Of a DNA stretch of 64,000 bases, positions 40,826-54,290 are shown in pieces. The DNA is from Oryzias latipes. Lineage: Eukaryota; Chordata; Actinopteri; Beloniformes; Adrianichthyidae. The notes under the pieces were generated by a model. It did not search any database and was not told where the DNA came from. It saw nothing but the letters and a program-made list of their open reading frames with translations. The stretch lies in assembly GCF_002234675.1 (NCBI RefSeq), contig NC_019864.2, positions 20,028,582 to 20,092,581 of the forward strand, read 5' to 3'. Position 1 is the first letter of the stretch. Every line of letters begins with the position of its first letter. The position numbers and the translations under genes were made by a program.

Positions 40826-41628
40826 TCTATACATCCAATGAAATTAAACTACAAATCAACAAACACAACTGATAACAAATGTCTCTAAAAAATGATGTGT
40901 ATATTTGCAGAACCTTAAAAACACCAAACAAATAACAAATGCTTCCCAATTAAAGCACAAAAAATGGAACACAAAATGTAAAACCCAAGTTAGAAATTGC
41001 AATTTGAAAAAGATACTTTTTTCAGCAGCTTTTCAAAATCAATCACCAATTCTACACTTCTGTGGATGAAACAAAGAACTCCAGAACAATGAAGCCATTT
41101 CTCTAAGTCTCTCTCACCTTCAGTTTTAAACAAGGTCTGTGAAAATCCACCATACATTGGTCACATGAACTCAGAGACCTGCTAAAAGTGCACAATTGTA
41201 AAAGCTCTTTTATATAGACAACTGTTTGTTTGCTTAGAGCTCTAAATATAAAAAAAAATGCTTTTCTATCACCTAGACACAGATGGAGAACCATATCAAC
41301 TGGATTAATAACAGGGTGGCATGTTTAGACAACATGAAGCTGTCCATCACATTTTTGACCTAAACATGTAAACACATCCTTGGCTCTGCGGTTAGGAAAT
41401 GGTATTTGGGAATCTCTTTATACCAGGAGCCAGCCTGGCCATTGGAACATCGCCACAGTGCCCATCCAGACTGGGACAGCAACGGGGTCCACTTCAGAGC
41501 CGTGAGCTGCTGTGTTTAACTCCAGCTGTCCCAGCAAGGTAGACAACTGCAGCAACATCCACTGACCAAGCTGACAAGCCCTGGCAGAAAAGATCCCCAC
41601 AAGAAAAACACTGGCTCAGGCAGGCTGG

Positions 41629-42300
41629 TCAAAAAAAAATAGTTTTGCCATTGTCTTGCAGCTCGCAGATCAAGTGGTTTAGTTTTCCAGTAATGTCAGT
41701 CAAGAATGCAAGTTCAGATTCACAATGTTCATATTCACCATATTCAACAGACATCTCCTCCAATAGCACCTTAAAAATCCTGTGCTGTTTTGCTTTGCAG
41801 CTGAGGTTGTTTACGATTTTCAGAATAAGAGTCATTATATGTCCAGAGCCAATCACTTCTGCACATAAGGCCTGCTGGTGAATGACGCAGCAGTAATGCA
41901 GACATTTTGGAAAGTCTTGGTCAGCTTTACAGTGAGTGATGAAACCTGTTTGTCTATTGATCATAGCAGGAGTCCCATCTGCAGTCACTGCTACCAGCTT
42001 TTCTAATTGTACCTTTTTCTGCACAAAAACTCCTTCACCGTGTTATACATTTCAACTCCTCTTGTAGTTGTCTGTTAGGGCAGATGTGTCAGGAGTTCTT
42101 CTCTTGTGGAAACCAAAAGCTATGCTGTACTGTTGCCGTCCACAGACTCATCACACTGGACGTTAACCACCTGCACTTTGCAAGATCCCGGTCCAGCTAA
42201 TTGGCCAAGTTATCAGACATAGCTGACACTCATCTAGACATTGTAGTGGAAATTGAATGATTTCTATTGTTCTCATCCTTAGGGACAGTGATAGCAATTA
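41629..42300 (-). pseudogene. hAT (ZBED/Charlie-like) transposase fragment, unit 1
   Basis: The minus strand keeps an open 131-codon piece (42024-41629) with AVTADGTPAMINRQTGF, CVIHQQALCAEV and VNNLSCKAKQHRIFK motifs. These are typical of the middle of hAT-Charlie transposases and of domesticated relatives such as GTF2IRD2/ZBED proteins. The preceding part (to about 42300) is recognisable in shifted frames with stops. It lacks the N-terminal zinc finger and the C-terminal dimerisation domain. Confidence 0.8.
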
Positions 42301-45300
42301 TCATCATTGCTTGAATTTTTTTCATGCTATATGCAAAAGTCTTTGTCCCTTAAGGCAACAGATTACAGCCCCCCCCCCCCCCCCCCCCCAGGCTGCTGTC
42401 GTATTAACAATAGCTTGGAGCTCCAGAATGGACAAGAAAAAACGACGAGAATGGCTCGAGCAGGGCGTTGCTCACGGGGCGGTCGCTCGTGCCAGGCGGT
42501 CGCACGTGCTCGGGCCCGCTAAATGCTACTTGTAGCTTTAATTATTATTATTATTTTTCTTCCGACGGAACAGTCGCCTTTTTGAGGCCTTTAACATACC
42601 CCAAAACTCACCAAATTTCGCACACACATCAGGAGTCGCGAAAAATTTTATATTTTATGGGAGACTGACATGGGTGCACAAAAATGGCTCGATAGCGCCA
42701 CCTACAAAATTTGTTTTGGCGAGCCCCGCCACATGCTTTGACATACAAGCTTGATTTTTTCAAGGAATGTCCATCAGATGGAAACCTACAAAAAAGTCTC
42801 TTGGGACCAAGCTGTCAGTTGCACAGGAAGTCTGCTATATTGATGTCAATATGTCATTTTTGCTGCATTTTGGACATTTGCAGGTCTCGTTCTAGAACGA
42901 ACTCCTCCTAGAGATTTATGAATAATGACTTCAAACTTTGGTTTTGTAAACTACGACCCATGTCCGATGTTAAATTGCGAAGCTTTTAAGTTTTTACGGT
43001 TGTTTGTGACCGTGGCGGCGCGTCAAAATTCGAGGTCATTTTGAAAACACGCCATGAAAAGAAAAATGGCCATTATTCAGCCATGCATAATCCAATTTGA
43101 TCCAAAATTTATGTGCATGATTGCAGTCTGACTCTGAACACATCTGCAGTGGAAGAATCCGGAACAGGTGTAGCGCCACCTGCTGGCAAGAGGAAATGAC
43201 ATGTTTGACTTGGAGCATCACTGCTCCAAGTAGGATGAGCCGACACACCTCAAAATGATATCCACCTGTTAAAAAGCCATTGAAGTTTACTCTGACAAAA
43301 AGCCATAACTTTCAATGCGGGGGTGTGGTCGTGACAGAGCGGCGAAGTTGGGCGTCTCGCCATGCACACAAAAGTTGCTCTCACGTGCACATTCCTTGTA
43401 CGATCTCACTTAAATTCGATGGAGATGATGATGCTTCCATTCTGAAACCATGGATATGACAATCTTGGACGAGCTCCATAGCGCCACCTAGATATAAACA
43501 AATACATTTTTTGTCACATTTTGACCTATCTTTTCTCTGTGCTTTGTCAGACGTTCATAAAATTACAACAGCAGATACTCACAAGGGTCTTCTCTCATTG
43601 TTTAAAGTTTCATGGGCGTACACCTGACGGTGCTTGCGCAAGCCACCGCCAAACAGGAAGTGGTTGATTGCGTTGCAGTCAGATAATTAAAAATTCATAA
43701 AAAATCAACCGTTTGTATCACGAGGCTGAGATTTCAGAATGAGATGTCTCTTACATATCTCCACCTTAGATATACAGCTCTCGCATGGGTGCACAAAAAT
43801 GACTCAATAGCGCCACCTACAATGTTTGTTTTCGCGAGCCCCGCCATGTTCTTTAACATACAAGCTTGATATTTACAGGACATGTTCATCAGATGGAAAC
43901 CTACAAAAAAGTCTCTTGGGACCAAGCTGTCAGTTGCACAGGAAGTCTGCTATATTGATGTCAATATGTCATTTTTGCTGTGTTTTGGTCATTTGCAGGC
44001 CTCGTTCTAGAACGAACTCCTCCTAGAGATTTGTGAACAATGACTCCAAACTTTGGTTTTGTAAACTAAACACATGTTTGATGTTAAATTGCGAAGCTTT
44101 TAAGTTTTTATGGTTGTTTGTGACCGTGGCGGCACGTCAAAATTCGAAGGCGTTTCGAAATCACGCCATGAAAAGAAAAATGGCCATTACTCAGCCATGC
44201 ATAATCCAATTTGATCCCAAATTGGTATGCATGATTGTAGTCTGACTCTGAACACATCTGGAGTGGAAGAATACGGAAAAGGTGTAGCGCCACCTGCTGA
44301 CAACAGGAAATGACATGTTTTACTTGGAGCATCACTGCTCCAAGTAGGATGGGCCGACACACCTCAAAATGACGTCCACCTGTTGAAAAACCATTGAAGT
44401 TTACTCTGATAAAAAACATATCTTTCAACGCAGGGGTGTGGTCTTGACAGAGCGGCAAAGTTGGGCGTCTCGCCATGCACACAAATGTTGCTCTCATGTG
44501 CCCATTCCTTGTCCAATCTCACTGAATTTCAATGGATATGATGAAGCTTCCATTCTGAACCCATGGATATGACAACTTTGGACGAGCTCTATAGCGCCAC
44601 CTAGTTATTGTATGGGGCACATTCTGCCCTGTATTTTCTCTTTGCTTTGTCCGATGTGCATGAAATTAAAACTGGAGATACTCAGAAGGGTCCTCTCTCA
44701 TAATCTGAAGTTTCATGGGTGTACACCTGACGGTGCCTGCGTAACAGGAAGTGGTCGATTATGTGCACCCAAATAATAGAAATTTATTATAAATCAGCCG
44801 TTTGTCTCAGGAAGCTGAGATATCAGAATTAGATGCCTTTAATAACCTCCAGCTTTGATATGTAACACAATAGGGTCTATGAGAAACTTCATACCTCTTT
44901 TTTTCCTATACAATTTTGGACTGAACAAAGATTTTTAGCATAAATTCTGTTTAGGTTATCAGCACCAAGAATTCAACTTTCATAGGCATTTATGTGCTAC
45001 TGCTTCCTAAAAAAATTCAGAATGATTGAAGTTACAGGTGAACTTTTAGAGAACATTTCATCCAAAAAGGTCCGAAAACGTCTTTTTAGGCAAAACTGCA
45101 AACACCTATTTTTTTGCATAACTTATCTTTCAAATATCAGCACAAAAAAATAAAAACGGTAGGGATCTGTGTTTGCTGCCTTCCATATTTTTTTCAGACT
45201 TAAAAGTGTAACAGATGATTTATAAAAAATCCTTTTCATCCAAAAACCCGTGTTAAATCTGTCTAGACTCCAAACAAACATTTTTTTATGGTAACTTATG

Positions 45301-45653
45301 TTTCAACAATCGACACCAATTTTCACAGACCTAAAGCTGAACATGTCCCATAGCTCCCTGAATATTTTCATAGATATAAAATGAACTGCTCATTCTAACA
45401 TCTGGCATTCTAACATCTAACATCTTACATGTCAAAGCCTCTCTCAGCCTGGCTCTGCTGAAGGAGTCGTGTTACAACCCCGCCCCCTCCTGCTGGGACC
45501 CCTGCTATGTAAATTAGCAAGCAGTGAACAGAGAGATGAGGAGTAAGAATGGTCATTACTCAGGCATGCATAATCCAAAGACAGCCAGTTAAACACTGAA
45601 AGACATATTTTTTCGGTATGTCTTTCATACATCTTTAGTATTAAAAACTCTCC

Positions 45654-46697
45654 AAGATGAATGTGCCTGACTCCACCTGCAGGTGGATCACAGACTTCCT
45701 GACGGACAGACAGCAGTATGTGAGGCTGGGGAAGCTCGTCTCAGATACTCGGACCACAAGCACCGGATCCCCCCAGGGCTGTGTCCTTTCACCCCTGTTA
45801 CTCTCCCTGTACACAAACAGCTGCACAGCTGGTCACCTGTCTGTCAAACTCCTGAAGTTTGCTGACGACACCACACTCATCGGCCTCATCTCTGACGGAG
45901 ATGAGTCGGCCTACAGGAGTGAAATAGCCAGGCTGGTGTCATAGTGCAGCGCTAACAACCTGGAGCTTAATGCTCTGAAGACAGTGGAGATGACAGTGGA
46001 CTTGAGGAAGGCCCCAGCCCCCCTCCCCCCTGTCATCCTCTGTGACTCCCCGGTGACCTCTGTGGAGTCCTTCTGCTTCCTGGGAACCATCATCAGCCAG
46101 GACCTCAAGTGGGAGCAGAACATCAGCTCCATCACTAAGAAGGTCCAGCAGAGGATGTACTTCCTGAGGCAGCTGAAGAAGTTTCACCTCCCTGAAAAGA
46201 TGCTGGTAGACTTTTACACCGCCATCATCGAATCCACCCTCACGTCCTCCATCACAGTCTGGTTCGCTGCGGCCACGGCCAGAGACAAGGCCAAGCTGCA
46301 ACGCGTCATCCACTCAGCAGAGAAGGTGATCGGCTGCCACCTCCCGTCTCTCCAGGAGCTGCACATCTCCAGGACCTGGAGGCGGGACCTCGCGCCACAA
46401 GAACAGCTTCTTCCCCACTGCAGCCAGCCTGCTGAACAGAACCCCAACTCCCCCAGGTGACCCCCCCTCCCCCCCCGCCCACCAAAGGACTGTCGGTGCC
46501 ACTTACAGGCCCCACCATCCCAGCCCATCTGTGCTCCCACTTTAATTCACCTTACTCTACTGTATATAGTGTGTTGTTGTTGTTAACTTAATTTTTAACT
46601 TATTCTTAATTGCACTATACACCAAGTCAAATTCCTCGTTTTGTAAAGTGCGCTCTACTGAACCTGGCAATAAAACTTTTTCTGATTTCTGATTCTA
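45654..46697 (+). mobile_element. L2-type LINE 3' fragment, unit 2
   Basis: Nearly identical to the unit 1 copy, with FADDT kept. It has the 92-bp deletion between aggcggg and acctcgcg (junction near 46386), which shifts the frame. It ends in a shorter TGATTC tail. Confidence 0.85.
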
Positions 46698-46827
46698 TTA
46701 ATCATTGTTTTTTATTCATTCAAAATGCAATTAAATCAATATTTTATCTTTTTTCTTTTCCTTTTTCTTTTTTTTATCTCTTATATCCTTTTTTATAATC
46801 AATGTTTGAACTTCTTTTCCTTTCTAT

Positions 46828-47247
46828 TGTCATGGTTTCAGTTTGTTGTCTTTTTTTTCGCTTTAGTTCTTGTTCTGTCTTGTTTGGTTCTGTTTCCTGT
46901 TTTATTTTGAAAGGTTTCCTGTCTTGTCATGTTTCTTGAGTTTTACTTCCTTTGGTCCCCATCTGCCCTAATCGTGTTCACCTGTGTCTTGTCTGCCCTG
47001 TCTGTATATAAGTCTTGTCTCTGCCTTCCTCCTGTGCTGGTCCATTAACTTCTGCTCATGTTGATCACGTCTTCTTGTCTGGCGTCCATGTCCCTTGCCA
47101 TGCCACAGTAAGTTTTTGTTTTTAGTTTTGTCATCCTGCTCTGCAGCGCTTTTTGTTAGTTAAATAAACCCACTTGCCCTGAACCCGTTTGCCTCCCGTC
47201 TCTGCGCCTGGGTCCTACCTGCTGTCGAGCCTCCCCCCCACACGACA
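46828..47247 (+). mobile_element. Solo LTR, unit 2
   Basis: A 420-bp copy with the same TCTAT flanks (46823-46827 and 47248-47252) as in units 1 and 3. The LTR was therefore in place before amplification. Confidence 0.85.
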
Positions 47248-48050
47248 TCTATACATCCAATGAAATTAAACTACAAATCAACAAACACAACTGATAACAA
47301 ATGTCTCTAAAAAATGATGTGTATATTTGCAGAACCTTAAAAACACCAAACAAATAACAAATGCTTCCCAAATAAAGCACAAAAAATGGAACACAAAATG
47401 TAAAACCCAAGTTAGAAATTGCAATTTGAAAAAGATACTTTTTTCAGCAGCTTTTCAAAATCAATCACCAATTCTACTCTTCTGTGGATGAAACAAAGAA
47501 CTCCAGAACAATGAAGCCATTTCTCTAAGTCTCTCTCACCTTCAGTTTTAAACAAGGTCTGTGAAAATCCACCATACATTGGTCACATGAACTCAGAGAC
47601 CTGCTAAAAGTGCACAATTGTAAAAGCTCTTTTATATAGACAACTGTTTGTTTGCTTAGAGCTGTAAATATAAAAAAAAATGCTTTTCTATCACCTAGAC
47701 ACAGATGGAGAACCATATCAACTGGATTAATAACAGGGTGGCATGTTTAGACAACATGAAGCTGTTCATCACATTTTTGACCTAAACATGTAAACACATC
47801 CTTGGCTCTGTGGTTAGGAAATGGTATTTGGGAATCTCTTTATACCAGGAGCCAGCCTGGCCATTGGAACATCGCCACAGTGCCCATCCAGACTGGGACA
47901 GCAACGGGGTCCACTTCAGAGCCGTGAGCTGCTGTGTTTAACTCCAGCTGTCCCAGCAAGGGAGACAACTGCAGCAACATCCACTGACCAAGCTGACAAG
48001 CCCTGGCAGAAAAGATCCCCACAAGAAAAACACTGGCTAAGGCAGGCTGG

Positions 48051-48940
48051 TCAAAAAAAAATAGTTTTGCCATTGTCTTGAGGCTCGCAGATCAAGTGGT
48101 TTAGTTTTCCAGTAATGTCAGTCAAGAATGCCAGTTTAGCTCGTGCTGGTTTGCGGCGCCTTCCATCCGTGAAACCTGGGTTCGACTCCGGGCTGCTCCC
48201 TGTTCCCTTCTCTACCTCTGCCGGTTCCAAGCCCGGTTTGAGAAGGTTGCGTCAGGAAGGGCATCCGGCGTAAAACATTGCCAAATTTACCATGCGACTT
48301 GTTCGCTGTGGCGACCCCTGATGGGAGAAGCCGAAAGTGGAAGAAGTCAGTCAAGAATGCAAGTTCAGATTCACAATGTTCATATTCACCATATTCAACA
48401 GACATCTCCTCCAATAGCACCTTAAAAATCCTGTGCTGTTTTGCTTTGCAGCTGAGGTTGTTTACGATTTTCAGAATAAGAGTCATTATATGTCCAGAGC
48501 CAATCACTTCTGCACATAAGGCCTGCTGGTGAATGACGCAGCAGTAATGCAGACATTTTGGAAAGTCTGGGTCAGCTTTACAGTGAGTGATGAAACCTGT
48601 TTGTCTATTGATCATAGCAGGAGTCCCATCTGCAGTCACTGCTACCAGCTTTTCTAATTGTACCTTTTTCTGCACAAAAACTCCTTCACCGTGTTATACA
48701 TTTCAACTCCTCTTGTAGTTGTCTGTTAGGGCAGATGTGTCAGGAATTCTTCTCTTGTGGAAACCAAAAGCTATGCTGTACTGTTGCCGTCCACAGACTC
48801 ATCACACTGGACGTTAACCACCTGCACTTTGCAAGATCCCGGTCCAGCTAATTGGCCAAGTTATCAGACATAGCTGACACTCATCTAGACATTGTAGTGG
48901 AAATTGAATGAGTTCTATTGTTCTCATCCTTAGGGACAGT
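48051..48940 (-). pseudogene. hAT transposase fragment interrupted by a SINE, unit 2
   Basis: Same antisense transposase sequence as at 41629-42300, split by the SINE at 48132-48345. The SINE cuts the open frame just after the LAFLTD motif. Confidence 0.8.
48132..48345 (+). mobile_element. tRNA-derived SINE inserted only in unit 2
   Basis: A 214-bp copy of the same SINE as at 27381, with box B ggttcgactcc and the RTE-like tail. The 15-bp target duplication gtcagtcaagaatgc lies at 48117-48131 and 48346-48360. Units 1 and 3 show the empty site with one copy of this 15-mer, so the insertion followed the amplification. Confidence 0.95.
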
Positions 48941-51193
48941 GATAGCAATTATCATCATTGCTTGAATTTTTTTCATGCTATATGCAAAAGTCTTTGTCCC
49001 TTAAGGCAACAGATTACAGCCCCCCCCCCCCCCCCCCCCCCCAGGCTGCTGTCGTATTAACAATAGCTTGGAGCTCCAGAATGGACAAGAAAAAACGACG
49101 AGAATGGCTCGAGCAGGGCGTTGCTCACGGGGCGGTCGCTCGTGCCATGCGGTCGCACGTGCTCGGGCCCGCTAAATGCTACTTGTAGCTTTAATTATTA
49201 TTATTATTATTATTCTACCGGAAGAGTCGCCTTTTTGAGGCCTTTAACATACCCCAAAACTCACCAAATTTGGCACACACATCAGGAGTCGCGAAAAATT
49301 TCGTATTTTATAGGAGAATGGCATGGGCGCACAAAAACGGCTCGATAGCGCCACCTACAGTGACGTTTGTCCCGACGCCCCGCATACGCTTTAACGTACA
49401 AGCTTGATTTTTACAGGGCATGTTCTTCAGATGGAGACTTACAAAAAAGTCTGAAAGGACCCACCTGTCACTCGCACAGGAAGTCTGATATATTGAGGTC
49501 AATATGTCATTTTTGCTCTATTTTGGACATTTGCAGGCCTCGCTCTAGAACGAACTCCTCCTAGAGATTTGTGAATAATGACTACAAACTTTGGTTTTGT
49601 AAACTAGACACATGTCCGATGTTAAATTGCGAAGCTTTTAAGTTTTTACGGTTGTTTGTGACCGTGGCGGCGCGTAGAAATTCGGAGGTGTTTCGAAAAC
49701 ACGCCATGAAAAGAAAAATGGCCATTACTCAGCCATGCATAATCCAATCTGATCCAAAATTTATGTGCATGATTGTAGTCTGACTCTGAACACATCTGCA
49801 GTGAAAGAATCTGGAAAAAGTGTAGCGCCACCTGCTGGCAAGTGGAAATGACATGTTAGACTTGGAGCATCACTGCTCCAAGTAGGATGAGCCGACACAC
49901 CTGAAAATGACGTCCACCTGTTGAAAAGCCATTGAAGTTTACTCTGACAAAAAACCATAACTTTCAATGCGGGGGTGTGGTCGTGACAGAGCGGCAAAGT
50001 TGGGCATCTCGCTATGCACACAAAAGTTGCTCTCACGTGCACATTCCTTGTCCAATCTCACTGAAATTCAATGGATATGATGAAGCTTCTATTCTGAACC
50101 CATGGATATGACAATCTTGGACGAGCTCTATAGCGCCACCTAGTTATTGCATTGGGCACATTCTGCCCTGTATTTTCTCTTTGCTTTGTCCGATGTGCAT
50201 GAAATTAAAACTGGAGATACTCAGAAGGGTCCTCTCTCATCATGTAAAGTTTCATGGGTGTACACCTGACGGTGCCTGCGTAACAGGAAGTGGTCGATTA
50301 TGTGCACCCAAATAATAGAAATTTATTATAAATCAGCCGTTTGTCTCAGGAAGCTGAGATTTCAGAATTAGATGCCTTTAATAACCTCCAGCTTTGATAT
50401 GTAACACTATAGGGTCTACGAGAAACTTCATCACTTGATTTTTTTAATGAAATTTTGGACTGAACAAAGATTTTTAGCATAAATTCTGTTTAGGTTATCA
50501 GCACCAAGAATTCAACTTTCATAGGCATTTATGTGCTACTGCTTCCTAAAAAAATTCAGAATGATTGAAGTTACAGGTGACATCTTAGAGAGCATTACAT
50601 CCAAAAAGGTCCGAAAACGTCTTTTTAGGCAAAACTGCAAACACCTATTTTTTTGCATAACTTATCTTTCAAATATCAGCACAAAAAAATTAAAAACGGT
50701 AGGGATCTGTGTTTGCTGCCTTCCATATTTTTTTCAGACTTAAAAGTGTAACAGATGATTTATAAAAAATCCTTTTCATCCAAAAACCTGTGTTAAATCT
50801 GTCTAGACTCCAAACAAACATTTTTTTATGGTAACTTATGTTTCAACAATCGACACCAATTTTCACAGACCTAAAGCTGAACATGTCCCATAGCTCCCTG
50901 AATATTTTCATAGATATAAAATGAACTGGTCATTCTAACATCTGGCATTCTAACATCTAACATCTTACATGTCAAAGCCTCTCTCAGCCTGGCTCTGCTG
51001 AAGGAGTCGTGTTACAACCCCGCCCCCTCCTGCTGGGACCCCTGCTATGTAAATTAGCAAGCAGTGAACAGAGAGATGAGGAGTAAGAATGGCCATTATT
51101 CAGGCATGCATAATCCAAAGACAGCCAGTTAAACACTGAAAGACATATTTTTTCGGTATGTCTTTCATACATCTTTAGTATTAAAAACTCTCC

Positions 51194-52242
51194 AAGATGA
51201 ATGTGCCTGACTCCACCTGCAGGTGGATCACAGACTTCCTGACGGACAGACAGCAGTATGTGAGGCTGGGGAAGCTCGTCTCAGATACTCGGACCACAAG
51301 CACCGGATCCCCCCAGGGCTGTGTCCTTTCACCCCTGTTACTCTCCCTGTACACAAACAGCTGCACAGCTGGTCACCTGTCTGTCAAACTCCTGAAGTTG
51401 GCTGACGACACCACACTCATCGGCCTCATCTCTGACGGAGATGAGTCGGCCTACAGGAGTGAAATAGCCAGGCTGGTGTCATAGTGCAGCGCTAACAACC
51501 TGGAGCTTAATGCTCTGAAGACAGTGGAGATGACAGTGGACTTCAGGAAGGCCCCAGCCCCCCTCCCCCCTGTCATCCTCTGTGACTCCCCGGTGACCTC
51601 TGTGGAGTCCTTCTGCTTCCTGGGAACCATCATCAGCCAGGACCTCAAGTGGGAGCAGAACATCAGCTCCATCACTAAGAAGGTCCAGCAGAGGATGTAC
51701 TTCCTGAGGCAGCTGAAGAAGTTTCACCTCCCTGAAAAGATGCTGGTAGACTTTTACACCGCCATCATCGAATCCACCCTCACGTCCTCCATCACAGTCT
51801 GGTTCGCTGCGGCCACGGCCAGAGACAAGGCCAAGCTGCAACGCGTCATCCACTCAGCAGAGAAGGTGATCGGCTGCCACCTCCCGTCTCTCCAGGAGCT
51901 GCACATCTCCAGGACCTGGAGGCGGGACCTCGCGCCACAAGAACAGCTTCTTCCCCACTGCAGCCAGCCTGCTGAACAGAACCCCAACTCCCCCAGGTGA
52001 CCCCCCCTCCCCCCCCGCCCACCAAAGGACTGTCGGTGCCACTTACAGGCCCCACCATCCCAGCCCATCTGTGCTCCCACTTTAATTCACCTTACTCTAC
52101 TGTATATAGTGTGTTGTTGTTGTTAACTTAATTTTTAACTTATTCTTAATTGCACTATACACCAAGTCAAATTCCTCGTTTTGTAAAGTGCGCTCTACTG
52201 AACCTGGCAATAAAACTTTTTCTGATTTCTGATTCTGATTCT
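51194..52242 (+). mobile_element. L2-type LINE 3' fragment, unit 3
   Basis: As unit 2, with the 92-bp deletion. The active-site motif reads LADDT instead of FADDT (change near 51400), and the TGATTC tail is slightly longer than in unit 2. Confidence 0.85.
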
Positions 52243-52375
52243 ATTAATCATTGTTTTTTATTCATTCAAAATGCAATTAAATCAATATTTTATATTTTTT
52301 CTTTTCCTTTTTCTTTTTTTTTTATCTCTTATATCCTTTTTTATAATCAATGTTTGAACTTCTTTTCCTTTCTAT

Positions 52376-52795
52376 TGTCATGGTTTCAGTTTGCTGTCTT
52401 GTTTTTCGCTTTAGTTCTTGTTCTGTCTTGTTTGGTTCTGTTTCCTGTTTTATTTTGAAAGGTTTCCTGTCTTGTCATGTTTCTTGAGTTTTACTTCCTT
52501 TGGTCCCCATCTGCCCTAATCGTGTTCACCTGTGTCTTGTCTGCCCTGTCTGTATATAAGTCTTGTCTCTGCCTTCCTCCTGTGCTGGTCCATTAACTTC
52601 TGCTCATGTTGATCACGTCTTCTTGTCTGGCGTCCATGTCCCTTGCCATGCCACAGTAAGTTTTTGTTTTTAGTTTTGTCATCCTGCTCTGCAGCGCTTT
52701 TTGTTAGTTAAATAAACCCACTTGCCCTGAACCCGTTTGCCTCCCGTCTCTGCGCCTGGGTCCTACCTGCTCTCGAGCCTCCCCCCCACACGACA
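52376..52795 (+). mobile_element. Solo LTR, unit 3
   Basis: A 420-bp copy flanked by TCTAT on both sides (52371-52375 and 52796-52800). Confidence 0.85.
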
Positions 52796-53617
52796 TCTAT
52801 ACATCCAATGAAATTAAACTACAAATCAACAAACACAACTGATAACAAATGTCTCTAAAAAATGATGTGTATATTTGCAGAACCTTAAAAACACCAAACA
52901 AATAACAAATGCTTCCCAAATAAAGCACAAAAAATGGAACACAAAATGTAAAACCCAAGTTAGAAATTGCAATTTGAAAAAGATACTTTTTCAGCAGCTT
53001 TTCAAAATCAATCACCAATTCTACTCTTCTGTGGATGAAACAAAGAACTCCAGAACAATGAAGCCATTTCTCTAAGTCTCTCTCACCTTCAGTTTTAAAC
53101 AAGGTCTGTGAAAATCCACCATACATTGGTCACATGAACTCAGAGACCTGCTAAAAGTGCACAATTGTAAAAGCTCTTTTATATAGACAACTGTTTGTTT
53201 GCTTAGAGCTCTAAATATAAAAAAAAATGCTTTTCTATCACCTAGACACAGATGGAGAACCATATCAACTGGATTAATAACAGGGTGGCATGTTTAGGTT
53301 TAAACTTACATCAATAGACAACATAAAGATGTCCATCACATTTTTGACCTAAACATGTAAACACATCCTTGGCTCTGCGGTTAGGAAATGGTATTTGGGA
53401 ATCTCTTTATACCAGGAGCTAGCCTGGCCATTGGAACATCGCCACAGTGCCCATCCAGACTGGGACAGCAACGGGGTCCACTTCAGAGCCGTGAGCTGCT
53501 GTGTTTAACTCCAGCTGTCCCAGCAAGGGAGACAACTGCAGCAACATCCACTGACCAAGCTGACAAGCCCTGGCAGAAAAGATCCCCACAAGAAAAACAC
53601 TGGCTAAGGCAGGCTGG

Positions 53618-54290
53618 TCAAAAAAAAATAGTTTTGCCATTGTCTTGCAGCTCGCAGATCAAGTGGTTTAGTTTTCCAGTAATGTCAGTCAAGAATGCAA
53701 GTTCAGATTCACAATGTTCATATTCACCATATTCAACAGACATCTCCTCCAATAGCACCTTAAAAATCCTGTGCTGTTTTGCTTTGCAGCTGAGGTTGTT
53801 TACGATTTTCAGAATAAGAGTCATTATATGTCCAGAGCCAATCACTTCTGCACATAAGGCCTGCTGGTGAATGACGCAGCAGTAATGCAGACATTTTGGA
53901 AAGTCTGGGTCAGCTTTACAGTGAGTGATGAAACCTGTTTGTCTATTGATCATAGCAGGAGTCCCATCTGCAGTCACTGCTACCAGCTTTTCTAATTGTA
54001 CCTTTTTCTGCACAAAAACTCCTTCACCGTGTTATACATTTCAACTCCTCTTGTAGTTGTCTGTTAGGGCAGATGTGTCAGGAGTTCTTCTCTTGTGGAA
54101 ACCAAAAGCTATGCTGTACTGTTGCCGTCCACAGACTCATCACACTGGACGTTAACCACCTGCACTTTGCAAGATCCCGGTCCAGCTAATTGGCCAAGTT
54201 ATCAGACATAGCTGACACTCATCTAGACATTGTAGTGGAAATTGAATGAGTTCTATTGTTCTCATCCTTAGGGACAGTGATAGCAATTAT
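53618..54290 (-). pseudogene. hAT transposase fragment, unit 3
   Basis: Uninterrupted 131-codon piece at 54013-53618 with the same motifs as unit 1, plus frame-shifted upstream remains. Confidence 0.8.

Larger units (their letters stand above)
37144..42537. repeat. Tandem unit 1 of the hAT interior
   Basis: About 5.4 kb. Order: tagcgccacct-rich block (37144-39100), L2 fragment, solo LTR, antisense hAT transposase fragment, 21-base C run (42369-42389), gtgctcgggccc end. Its L2 keeps 92 bp (39858-39949) that are deleted in units 2 and 3. The unit ends in TTA repeats that begin unit 2. Confidence 0.85.
42557..49189. repeat. Tandem unit 2 of the hAT interior
   Basis: About 6.6 kb. It has the same order as unit 1 but carries an extra ~1.1-kb duplication of the tagcgccacct block (42667 onward repeats from 43786) and a SINE insertion. 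The L2 copy has the 92-bp deletion. The C run (49020-49042) is 23 bases. Confidence 0.85.

Noticed and set aside
41629-42024. 131-codon frame considered as a domesticated host ZBED/GTF2IRD2-like gene
   Set aside because: It lies inside a hAT element, is repeated three times with a SINE in one copy, and has frame-broken flanks. A transposase fragment explains it.
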